Positions 23,247 through 30,214 of a stretch of DNA of 51,963 nt are shown piece after piece. The translations under genes and the position numbers were made by a program. The DNA lies in assembly GCA_013204395.1 (NCBI GenBank), contig JABMNZ010000004.1, positions 1 to 51,963 of the forward strand. The letters run 5' to 3'. The notes below the pieces were generated by a model that made no database searches, was not told the origin of the DNA, and saw only the letters and a list, made by a program, of their open reading frames with translations. The DNA comes from Parcubacteria group bacterium. GTDB lineage: Bacteria > Patescibacteriota > Patescibacteriia > UBA9934 > GWF2-40-263. How positions within the stretch are numbered: the stretch's first letter is position 1; each line of letters begins with the position of its first letter.

Positions 23247-24173
23247 ATGAAGAACATCACCCTGATCGCGCTGGCCCTGGTCACCGCGATGATGAGCATT
23301 CCCAGCGCACAGGCGCAGGACACCAAGGCCCTGGCGATCATCCGGTACTGCTCCGAGCAGCACCCGGACAAGGGTCGCCCCTACAGCGACTGTGTGAGTG
23401 GCAAGAGGATGAGGGCCGCAGAGCTCGAGCGAGATGTTCTGGCCCGAGAGCTCGAGGAATCTCGCCGCGAACTGTACGACCTCAAGATGGAGGTCGAGGA
23501 CGGCCGTTCGCTGGACGCGGACGTGATCGTGGAGCTCGGTCGGTTGACCGTATTGGTCGAGAGCCTTCAGGCCCAGGTGGCAGCAGCGCCCGCGCCCGCC
23601 ACAGTCCAGACGCCACCGCAGCCGGTGTCGTCGCCCCAGCCGCCCGCAGGGACGGTGTACGCCACCACAGGCGTTCCGTACCGAGTGGTGCCCCAGCTCT
23701 CCGTGATGTCGATCTACCCGATCGACGAGCGCAGTGTTGCTCACATCGACAAGTTGGACTACATCAAGTCCCACGCACGGTGCGGTGGACAGTCCGGCGA
23801 CCTGCTCATGATCACCAACCACGGCGTTCCCATGTCCGTCACAGCTCCGGCTGGACGTCAAAGTGGGTTCGTCGAGGTGTACGTGGATATGAGCGGAAAC
23901 GGGGTCCCCGACGGCGTGTACAAGGTCATGGATCCCTCGATGCAGGACGACGTGTACTTCACCTGGAGGCAGGGTGACGACATCAGGTTCGTCTACCTGA
24001 ACGAAGGCCCGCCCATCGAAGTCCCCGGACTTCGTGTCCAGAGCATGTGGAAGTACCCGCGCTCAGGCATGAAGGGTTGTGACCTCGATGATCTCCGGCG
24101 TGACACGGCGCTGGAGAGGAACGATGAAGGTCGTCCCCTTGGCTTGTACGCCATGGGTTGGCCCGTCCGATGA
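23247..24173 (+). CDS. Secreted coiled-coil protein of unknown function, G+C-rich
   Basis: The 308-aa product has a clear signal peptide, residues 1-23 ending AQA, with cleavage before QDTK. Residues about 58-115 are a charged heptad-like helix (AELERDVLARELEESRRELY), probably a coiled coil. A Pro-rich linker (PQPVSSPQPPAGT) leads to a C-terminal domain (about 145-308) with four cysteines and beta-strand-like segments (FVEVYVDMSGNGVPDGVYK, YFTWRQGDDIRFVYLNEG). No family recognised. The ATG at 23247 begins the signal peptide and follows CGGAG. Third gene of the block, co-transcribed with the lipoprotein unless the nested stem interrupts it. Confidence 0.75.
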   Translation: MKNITLIALALVTAMMSIPSAQAQDTKALAIIRYCSEQHPDKGRPYSDCVSGKRMRAAELERDVLARELEESRRELYDLKMEVEDGRSLDADVIVELGRLTVLVESLQAQVAAAPAPATVQTPPQPVSSPQPPAGTVYATTGVPYRVVPQLSVMSIYPIDERSVAHIDKLDYIKSHARCGGQSGDLLMITNHGVPMSVTAPAGRQSGFVEVYVDMSGNGVPDGVYKVMDPSMQDDVYFTWRQGDDIRFVYLNEGPPIEVPGLRVQSMWKYPRSGMKGCDLDDLRRDTALERNDEGRPLGLYAMGWPVR

Positions 24174-24246
24174 TTCTCGCGGCTCGTACGCGAGGACCCC
24201 CCAACCGCTTACGGCGGTCACGGCCTCTGAAAGGAGGTACAACGCG

Positions 24247-24308
24247 CACCCTTGAGTGATCCCAATGATGACGAAGTCATTGTGGATCCTCAAGGGTGTT
24301 GTTTTTTT
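24247..24308 (+). terminator. Long terminator ending the G+C-rich block
   Basis: CACCCTTGAG (24247-24256) pairs with CTCAAGGGTG (24289-24298), continuing inward with GATCC/GGATC and ATGAC/GTCAT, followed by TTGTTTTTTT. An unused AAAGGAGG (24231-24238) precedes it with no fitting reading frame. Confidence 0.85.
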
Positions 24309-24317
24309 GGGAAACAA

Positions 24318-24346
24318 AAAACCCCAGTCTTTCGACTGGGGTTTGA
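24318..24346 (-). terminator. Terminator of the pilin operon
   Basis: AAACCCCAGTC and GACTGGGGTTT pair around TTTC, followed by T-rich sequence on both strands. It faces the terminator of the G+C-rich block. Confidence 0.85.
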
Positions 24347-24356
24347 TTTGAATGTA

Positions 24357-24737
24357 CTAGCTTGTTGCTTGGACCAATGCGTCAATCACGAATGATGAGA
24401 TGGCATAGGCAGATATGATGATGACCAGACCAATGACTGCTTGAGTGAGAAGAGCCTTAGCCTTCTTAACTCTCTCAGCTTCACCCTGAGAGGTTAGGTA
24501 AAGGAATCCTGCGTAGACCACAAGGACCACGAAGATGATACCAAGAACGGAGAGCAAGACTTTGATCAACTCACCGACGAGGGTAGGAAGGTCGGTGTCA
24601 GCATCAGCACCGATTCCGTCACCCACATCTGCTAATTCAGTTTGTGCAGCAGAGAGTTGGGCAAACGCGGCAGCTGGGAGCAAGAGGGCTGGGAGGATGG
24701 AGAGCCAGGCAGTGATTCTTAAGTAGCTGTTTTTCAT
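24357..24737 (-). CDS. VirB2/Mbov_0395-type pilin-like protein (paralogue 1)
   Basis: The 126-aa product has a signal peptide (LPALLLPAAAFAQ, cleavage near residue 26), then two membrane spans separated by a short basic loop containing YLTSQGEAERVKKAKALL near residue 80. This is the pattern of the T4SS pilin-like family found in mollicutes and Patescibacteria. Such proteins may form pili or a secretion/DNA-uptake channel in the membrane. It is the last of five paralogues in tandem on this strand; no VirB4, VirB6 or coupling ATPase lies in the window. Confidence 0.85.
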   Translation of the reverse strand: MKNSYLRITAWLSILPALLLPAAAFAQLSAAQTELADVGDGIGADADTDLPTLVGELIKVLLSVLGIIFVVLVVYAGFLYLTSQGEAERVKKAKALLTQAVIGLVIIISAYAISSFVIDALVQATS

Positions 24738-24772
24738 ATGAGGTGTTTGTAAGTGAGTTTCAAATAGATGGA

Positions 24773-25183
24773 TTAAGTGGCTGCTACCAGAATGGTTACA
24801 ATGTATGAAGTGATGGCATAAGAGGCAACCACGATGACGATACCGATAACAGAAGTGGTAATTATGCCTTTTGCTTTCTTTACCTTCGCCTCTTCTCCGG
24901 CAGCAGTCATGTAAAGTATTCCTGCGTAAACCATTAAGACTAAGAAGAGAATACCTGTCAAAGAGAGCATAGCCGCAATAAGATTCCCGACAATCTCTGT
25001 AGCAGGAGTTGTTCTGAACGTTCCTCTTGCTGTGTCATTTAAGCCGCCTTGTACAATAGAGACAGCGTCAGTCGTAGCGGGGTCTTGGGCCATTGCAATC
25101 GGAACAAATGAGAGAGCAGATGCTGCCATCATGCCAAGAACCATCGCCACGATACTCAATTTAAGTGTACGAGAATAGGTCAT
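24773..25183 (-). CDS. VirB2/Mbov_0395-type pilin-like protein (paralogue 2)
   Basis: The 136-aa product shows the same plan as its neighbours: an N-terminal signal segment (ALSFVPIAMAQ), a polar stretch, a first span (LLSLTGILFLVLMVYAGILY), the loop MTAAGEEAKVKKAKGII and a second span ending in the very C-terminal residues. The loop keeps the conserved K-x-K-K-A-K-x-I basic face. It lies 35 bases upstream of paralogue 1 and probably shares its mRNA. Confidence 0.85.
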   Translation of the reverse strand: MTYSRTLKLSIVAMVLGMMAASALSFVPIAMAQDPATTDAVSIVQGGLNDTARGTFRTTPATEIVGNLIAAMLSLTGILFLVLMVYAGILYMTAAGEEAKVKKAKGIITTSVIGIVIVVASYAITSYIVTILVAAT

Positions 25184-25238
25184 ATAGTAGCGCTTGTATT
25201 CACATGAGCCTGCGATAGATCACATGGCTCATGTAAAC

Positions 25239-25260
25239 CCCCATCGATGATTCGATGGGG
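25239..25260 (-). terminator. Hairpin between pilin paralogues 2 and 3
   Basis: CCCCATCGA and TCGATGGGG pair around four bases with only a short T tail on the minus strand. It may reduce read-through or stabilise the mRNA of paralogue 3 rather than end transcription completely. Confidence 0.45.
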
Positions 25261-25273
25261 ATTGGTCTTGTGT

Positions 25274-25720
25274 TTAGCTTGTCGCTGTAACGATTGAGTC
25301 GATGACGAAGCTTGCGATGGCGTAGGCTGAGAGGATGATCACCATTCCAGTGATACCTGAGAAGATGAGCTGTTTAGCACTCTTCACTTTGTCCTCAGCA
25401 CCAGCGGCTGTCATCCACTTGAATCCTCCAAGCAAGATGATTACCACAGCAATAACTCCGAGGAATCCGAGAGCAACACGGATAATAGCGGCGATGGTGT
25501 CCACTAAGTTTGCGTCACCAAGTCCCGTGGCTCCTTGAAAGGCTGAGTCACCTCCAGAACCTCCACCAAATAATTCATCTGCTGAGAGTGATCCACTTGT
25601 GCTAGTTGCTCCTGCGCTGGAAAGTCCCATAAACATGATGGAACCAATTGATAGCGCTAGGATGGCACCTAGTACGTATCCAATGTGCTTTTTTGATAGT
25701 GTGTTTGTCATAGACGTCAC
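25274..25720 (-). CDS. VirB2/Mbov_0395-type pilin-like protein (paralogue 3)
   Basis: The 148-aa product begins with a basic N-terminus and hydrophobic segment (VLGAILALSIGSIMFMGLS), followed by a Ser/Gly-rich stretch (LFGGGSGGDSAFQGAT), a first span, the loop KWMTAAGAEDKVKSAKQLIF and a second span. A GGAGG six bases upstream of the ATG and a hairpin on each side suggest that this paralogue can be made in larger amount than the others, as expected for a major pilin; that is inference. Confidence 0.85.
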   Translation of the reverse strand: MTSMTNTLSKKHIGYVLGAILALSIGSIMFMGLSSAGATSTSGSLSADELFGGGSGGDSAFQGATGLGDANLVDTIAAIIRVALGFLGVIAVVIILLGGFKWMTAAGAEDKVKSAKQLIFSGITGMVIILSAYAIASFVIDSIVTATS

Positions 25721-25828
25721 CTCCTTTCTAATAGAAAAGAATTAAGGTGTTAATTGAATTAAGATTGTATTCAAAGTTATTCTACCGTTTTTTAGCTTTT
25801 TATTATAATAAGATATCCACACGAATTC

Positions 25829-26164
25829 TTAAGCGACCGTTCCACTTTCCAATATTGAGATAACGGTGTTTACCAACATGTAGGCAGTTATGATAACCAC
25901 AAGGCCTAACACAGCCCATTTAATTGTGTCTTTACCTTTTTTTACTCGGTCAGCTTCACCTGCGGAGAAAAGCCACTGAAAACCTCCCCAAACAAACATG
26001 AGCAGAGCCACAGACCCTGTGATTCCAAGCATGGCCCGAATAAGGTTTTTGACAAGACCATTTACACCTGCACCACCAAGCGGGTCTGTGAGAACCGCTG
26101 CGTAACCGATGGCTGGTAGGAGGGTGAAGAAAAGGACTATAAGCGCGTATTGTTTGCGTTTCAT
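25829..26164 (-). CDS. VirB2/Mbov_0395-type pilin-like protein (paralogue 4)
   Basis: The 111-aa product is the shortest of the set: signal segment ALIVLFFTLLPAIGYA, then GGAGVNGLVKNLIRAMLG, a first span, the loop FSAGEADRVKKGKDTIK (near residue 72) and a second span. The family pattern W-x-x-S-A-G-x-x-x-R-V-K-K-G-K is best kept here. It follows paralogue 5 by eight bases. The spacer 25721-25828 downstream is A+T-rich with no gene. Confidence 0.85.
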   Translation of the reverse strand: MKRKQYALIVLFFTLLPAIGYAAVLTDPLGGAGVNGLVKNLIRAMLGITGSVALLMFVWGGFQWLFSAGEADRVKKGKDTIKWAVLGLVVIITAYMLVNTVISILESGTVA

Positions 26165-26172
26165 ATCAGAGA

Positions 26173-26919
26173 TTAATAGTACAGAGTTATTTCACAGCAA
26201 AGCCAATTTTCATCACCTGGACATTGGTCAGTGGCACAACTGTCTCTGTTGTAGCCACTTACGACATCACCACCACTACTGTCTATTAGAAGTGTGGAAG
26301 TTCCCCCTGTGTTTACACAATCATGGTATCTGATTGAACGTTCTTCCAAATCAGAGACACTGTCTGGGTGATTTTGGCGACAGGCGCTTTCACAGACGAG
26401 ATCTTCAGTACAGGTTTCCAGCACGCCACTTCCACATTCCCATCCAACGGTAAGATTTGTACATAAGGATGTATAGGTTTCACCAGTTCCACCTGTTCCG
26501 TATACGGTTCCGTGTTTAATGGCACTTTCCAGTGCATAAATACCAGTCCAGGCAAACATGACGATAAGCAGCCCAACGGTACTGATGGTTATGTATTTCT
26601 TCCCTGTTTTGACTCTCTCAGCACTCCCTGCCGAGCTCATCATGTAAAAACCTCCAATCACATACATGAGCAATACAATGCCTCCGATGATACTCAGGAT
26701 GTAGTTTCCCACATTATTGAACACCATCATGATGTCAACAAGAGTACAGTCACCTAAGTTGCCGCAGGCTTTCGATATATCCTGCATGAACGGACCCACA
26801 TCATCGCGAGTGCAGGTTGATCTTCCTTGTGTTGTGCAGACATTTGAAGAATAGGCCAAACCAATATTTGGAGCTACCATCAGTGAGAAAAGAAAAATGG
26901 CAAGGAGAATTTTTCTCAT
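26173..26919 (-). CDS. Pilin-like protein with cysteine-rich C-terminal domain (paralogue 5)
   Basis: The 248-aa product has a signal peptide, the two-span pilin core with the loop YMMSSAGSAERVKTGKKYIT near residue 95, and then an extra soluble domain of about 105 residues with ten or more cysteines (LCTNLTVGWECGSGVLETC, ACRQNHP, CPGDENWLCCEI). If the core spans the membrane twice the domain faces outside, where disulfides could form. That makes it a candidate tip or adhesin-like minor subunit. The start overlaps the sugar-binding lipoprotein gene by four bases. Confidence 0.8.
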   Translation of the reverse strand: MRKILLAIFLFSLMVAPNIGLAYSSNVCTTQGRSTCTRDDVGPFMQDISKACGNLGDCTLVDIMMVFNNVGNYILSIIGGIVLLMYVIGGFYMMSSAGSAERVKTGKKYITISTVGLLIVMFAWTGIYALESAIKHGTVYGTGGTGETYTSLCTNLTVGWECGSGVLETCTEDLVCESACRQNHPDSVSDLEERSIRYHDCVNTGGTSTLLIDSSGGDVVSGYNRDSCATDQCPGDENWLCCEITLYY

Positions 26920-28271
26920 AAAGTTTGGTTTACTTTGTTTTGTGCATCTGCAAGAGCTCGTTCTTCTTCTGCACCTGAGAGGTAGGCATTGATGAGGTTA
27001 ATGAATGCATTTTCCGCAACGTGAGCATCCTTTCCTTTGTACCAACTCTCTGCTGTAAGTGTCTGCCCAACAAAGACAGAGAGCGTGTTATCCTCGATCT
27101 GGTCATTGATCAGGCCTCGTAGAGCCGTTGGTTTTTGAGCGGCATTTAAATAACTCATCACCCTATCACCATCTGCCGCAAATAAGATGAAGTTCCATGC
27201 CCAGTTTGAGTTGTTAGAACTTTTTGCCACAGTCTCCACCCAATAGTTAGCGATATTGACGGTTTTACCTCCTTCGATTTGAGGCATGGCAGTTATAGAA
27301 AAATCTAGTTTTCCGTTTGCAGCTCTAATGAGAGGGGCATGATAGGCATATCCAAAGAAGAAGGCTACGTTTCCAGAAACAAAAGCGTCAAAAGAATCTC
27401 GTTGTTCATTATTCCATGTGTAGACTTCTTTTAGTGGGTTGGCAAAGTCTGTATAAAATCGCATGGCCTGACCTGCCGGAAATCCAGAATCTGTTTCTTG
27501 GCCAAAGAGGGCTCTTCCACGACTGTCTGTCATTTGAGTTCCATTTTGCATCATAAGTAATGAGACAATATCAAAGGAACGTTCAACGTTCTTTCCTGTT
27601 CCAATCGCCGCTGCGGCCTGAACAATTTCATCTTTAGAACCAATTTTTACAATTTCTGTTACTTGCGTTTGAAAATCTGTCCACGTTTCTGGTGGTAGTG
27701 GAATACCAGCGGCATCAAGAAGATCCTCGTTGTAATAAAGAGCCATGGTGTCTACAGAAAGAGGGAGTCCCATGATCTTGTTGTCACGTATAACGTCTTT
27801 GGCAACCACATCAACATAGTCGCTTTTCAAGGCTCGTTGGCTAAGCGTTGGCTCTTCTTGGATGGTATAGATTACTTCCTTTTTAACTGTTCCACGTGTT
27901 TCAGAGTAGGGAATGGTTACGGAGGCCGGCATAGGTTTAATCAAACTGCTGTAAGCTCCTATCCAGGTATTGTGTAGTGAGTAAATATCAGGGCCCTTAC
28001 CCTCAGCAAAAGCACGAATCAACTCATCTTCATACTCACCAAGACGCAATTCTCGATATTCAAAGGAGACGTTTGGATGAAGGGCTTGGTAAGACTCCAT
28101 GAGGGTTCTGAACGTTTCATCTCCATCAAAGACTCGCCATATTTTTAGTGTGACAGGTGTTGTTGCCAGCTTTTCTGCCACAGCATTTCCTCCACAGCCA
28201 GTAAGAATAAAAGTGATCAACAACAGTGGTACTGCAAGAGAAACGAATCGTGTTGATCGAAAAAATGTCAT
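26916..28271 (-). CDS. Extracellular solute-binding lipoprotein (sugar ABC type)
   Basis: The 451-aa product is a family 1 extracellular solute-binding protein. It has a lipoprotein signal with lipobox LTGC (Cys at residue 26), then TLKIWRVFDGDETFRTLMESY, GKGPDIYSLHNTWIG and the typical later segments MGLPLSVDTMALYYNEDLLDAAGIPLPPETW (seen in parts). Such proteins deliver oligosaccharides to ABC permeases. No permease or ATPase gene is near. It overlaps galU upstream and paralogue 5 of the pilins downstream by four bases each, so all three are translationally coupled. Confidence 0.88.
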   Translation of the reverse strand: MTFFRSTRFVSLAVPLLLITFILTGCGGNAVAEKLATTPVTLKIWRVFDGDETFRTLMESYQALHPNVSFEYRELRLGEYEDELIRAFAEGKGPDIYSLHNTWIGAYSSLIKPMPASVTIPYSETRGTVKKEVIYTIQEEPTLSQRALKSDYVDVVAKDVIRDNKIMGLPLSVDTMALYYNEDLLDAAGIPLPPETWTDFQTQVTEIVKIGSKDEIVQAAAAIGTGKNVERSFDIVSLLMMQNGTQMTDSRGRALFGQETDSGFPAGQAMRFYTDFANPLKEVYTWNNEQRDSFDAFVSGNVAFFFGYAYHAPLIRAANGKLDFSITAMPQIEGGKTVNIANYWVETVAKSSNNSNWAWNFILFAADGDRVMSYLNAAQKPTALRGLINDQIEDNTLSVFVGQTLTAESWYKGKDAHVAENAFINLINAYLSGAEEERALADAQNKVNQTL

Positions 28272-29143
28272 AAAGTCTTGATGGTCTTTTTTAGATAGTT
28301 CTTGAGATCCTTGCCTATTTCTGGGTGCTTGAGTCCAAGTTCAACTTGTGCTTTTAAGAATCCTAGTTTGTTTCCGCAGTCATAGCGTGTTCCTTCAAAC
28401 ACACATCCGTAGAGAGATTTTCCTTCTTTGAGTCTTGTGTCGAAAGCGTTTGCCAGTCGAATCTCCCCGTCTGCTCCCGCACCTTGCTTTGGCAGCAAGG
28501 CAAAGAAATCAGGGGTAAGGATTGCTCGGCCAATGAATATGAGATCTGAAGGAGCTTTATGGATGGGTGGTTTTTCTACGAACTTAGAGATTTCGTAGAC
28601 TCCTTTGCTTACACGGACACCATCTATCACTCCGTAACTACTTACTGTTTTTTTAGATACTTTCTCAAGAGCAATAACTGGGTCTTGGTATTTGTCATAA
28701 ACATCCATGAGCTGTCTGAGTGCGGGGACTTTTCCATCGATGATGTCGTCTCCAAAAAGGACGGCGACTGGCTCGTGAGCATCTATAAACGGAAGGGCGG
28801 TAAGGACAGCATGTCCGTCGCCCAGTGGTTTGCCTTGGCGGACAAAAGCGAATTTTGCCAGTTTTCCAATCTTTTTAACAATCTGAAGTGCTTCCTTTTT
28901 CCTCTTTTGCTCAAGGCGATATTCAAGCTCGAAGTTGCGATCAAAGTGGTCTTCAATGGCGCGCTTTCCGTTTGAGGTAACAAAGATAATCTCCTCAATA
29001 CCACTAGCGACAGCTTCTTCCACGATGTACTGGATAATTGGCTTATCTACTACAGCGAGCATTTCTTTTGGTTGGGCCTTTGAGGCCGGGAGGAAACGAG
29101 TTCCCATTCCTGCAACAGGAATAATTGCTTTGCGAATTTTCAT
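28268..29143 (-). CDS. galU: UTP-glucose-1-phosphate uridylyltransferase
   Basis: GalU makes UDP-glucose for surface polysaccharide synthesis. The start is placed at the ATG at 29143 (MKIRKAIIPVAGMGTRFLPA), since this is the conserved N-terminus; the frame extends 15 codons further without support. KAQPKEMLAVVDKPIIQYIVEEAV, the GDGHAV segment, LFGDDIIDG and FVEKPP are all present. The 291-aa length is normal. It is first in the unit with the sugar-binding lipoprotein and the pilin genes and is near the polysaccharide genes at 30-33 kb. Confidence 0.95.
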   Translation of the reverse strand: MKIRKAIIPVAGMGTRFLPASKAQPKEMLAVVDKPIIQYIVEEAVASGIEEIIFVTSNGKRAIEDHFDRNFELEYRLEQKRKKEALQIVKKIGKLAKFAFVRQGKPLGDGHAVLTALPFIDAHEPVAVLFGDDIIDGKVPALRQLMDVYDKYQDPVIALEKVSKKTVSSYGVIDGVRVSKGVYEISKFVEKPPIHKAPSDLIFIGRAILTPDFFALLPKQGAGADGEIRLANAFDTRLKEGKSLYGCVFEGTRYDCGNKLGFLKAQVELGLKHPEIGKDLKNYLKKTIKTL

Positions 29144-29184
29144 AGAATTAATCCTATTGTAGCGCAATAAACAGCAAAGAAAAA

Positions 29185-29201
29185 ACACTCCTGTGGAGTG
29201 T
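29185..29201 (-). terminator. Terminator after the 33-aa membrane peptide gene
   Basis: ACACTCC and GGAGTGT pair around TGT, with TTTTTTC following on the minus strand. It lies between the small gene and galU. Confidence 0.7.
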
Positions 29202-29302
29202 TAGTCTTTCGAAATTTGATAAAGCAGAATTAACAGCGCTATGACAGCTAGGCCAGATACGACCCAGACACGAATATCAGAGGTTAAGATTGATAAGTTC
29301 AT
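29201..29302 (-). CDS. Possible 33-aa single-span membrane peptide
   Basis: A short frame (MNLSILTSDIRVWVVSGLAV...) encodes one hydrophobic span of about 17 residues followed by YQISKD and a stop that overlaps a terminator hairpin. The spacing of gene and terminator is right for a real transcript. There is no Shine-Dalgarno; a TACACT lies about 10 bases before the ATG, so a leaderless mRNA is possible. No family known. Confidence 0.45.
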   Translation of the reverse strand: MNLSILTSDIRVWVVSGLAVIALLILLYQISKD

Positions 29303-29415
29303 AGTGAATGAAGTGTATCATGGAGTAGTTGACTGTTTTGGCTTGCCACGTGAACATCGACGGTTTACTGGCATACAGCCACGTAAAACCACAAGACAGA
29401 GGGTGACCACGTGGC

Positions 29416-29451
29416 ACGTAAAAACACCGAACACAGTCGGTGTTTTTACGT
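29416..29451 (-). terminator. Terminator abutting tRNA-Ser
   Basis: A perfect 15-bp inverted repeat (arms 29416-29430 and 29437-29451, containing AAAAACACCGA/TCGGTGTTTTT) begins at the last base of the tRNA. The spacer 29303-29415 has no other recognisable feature. Confidence 0.75.
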
Positions 29452-29539
29452 GGCGGAGAGAGAGGGATTCGAACCCTCGATACCTTTCGGCATACACGAT
29501 TTCGAGTCGTGCGCATTCGACCAACTCTGCCACCTCTCC
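29451..29539 (-). tRNA. tRNA-Ser (CGA)
   Basis: Minus-strand cloverleaf with acceptor GGAGAGG/TCTCTCC, anticodon loop CTCGAAA (anticodon CGA), a long variable arm (GCCGAAAGGT region) typical of class II tRNAs, discriminator G73 as needed for Ser, and an encoded CCA. Confidence 0.97.
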
Positions 29540-29593
29540 AATTTTGATGGTTTTCTAGAAGTGAGATTAGGTTATCACGGTGATTGGCCTCGT

Positions 29594-30214
29594 TCAAGAT
29601 TCTGGTTCAGGTTCTAGTTCTATGATCGACTTTGCCATCAGAAGTAGCTCTCCGTCTGTGGCATGGGTACCGTCTGCGGAGATCATGATCAGATGGGTTT
29701 GTGTTTCAACAAGTAGTTGACGAGTGAGTTCACATCGATCGGGAATGTCATCATCATATTCAATGCAGCGCGACCGTCTATCTAACGTGACAAATACATA
29801 TTCCTTATCGTCTACCATGGCCTCTTCCTGTGGAAGAGTTCTGTAAATCGCTTTTTGTTCAACCATGGTTCTTCCTGGCAGATAATCAATTTCCACAAAC
29901 CGCCAGTCATTTTTTACATAGACGAGCGAGACGGTTTTTGCTGGAAAAGCGTCGCTGGATTGGGTGTAGAGCCCTATTTCAAAGAGTTCGCTTGAGAATA
30001 GTTCGGTTGGTGAGGTGATACCAAGGGCCGTGGTTGATTCTGGGGTGACGAGCCCGGGGGTTTGATTGAGCAGGCTTCTGTCACCAAGGTTTAGCCAATT
30101 AACAAATTGAACAATGATGGCAATGGCCACCATGGCAATAACCATCCCAACAAGAAACCTTGCGTTTGCTTCTGTGGGTCTACGATTTCTTCGAACGAGT
30201 CGAGTGAACAGCAT
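29594..30214 (-). CDS. Membrane-anchored protein of unknown function
   Basis: The 206-aa product has a basic N-terminus (residues 1-20), one membrane span (FLVGMVIAMVAIAIIVQFV, about 20-38) and a soluble domain presumably outside. The domain has beta-like segments (TVSLVYVKNDWRFVEIDYLPG) and two cysteines (CIEYDDDIPDRC near residue 155) that could form a disulfide. It overlaps the end of the O-antigen-ligase-type gene by 35 bases, so it belongs to that unit. No family recognised. Confidence 0.75.
   Translation of the reverse strand: MLFTRLVRRNRRPTEANARFLVGMVIAMVAIAIIVQFVNWLNLGDRSLLNQTPGLVTPESTTALGITSPTELFSSELFEIGLYTQSSDAFPAKTVSLVYVKNDWRFVEIDYLPGRTMVEQKAIYRTLPQEEAMVDDKEYVFVTLDRRSRCIEYDDDIPDRCELTRQLLVETQTHLIMISADGTHATDGELLLMAKSIIELEPEPES

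Noticed and set aside
22585-23977. Long frames on both strands within the lipoprotein and secreted-protein genes, up to 279 codons
   Set aside because: Same cause; no SD, no domain sense, and they cross the nested RNA stem.
29241-29597. Frames across tRNA-Ser on both strands
   Set aside because: They read through the tRNA and its terminator; a known source of false genes.
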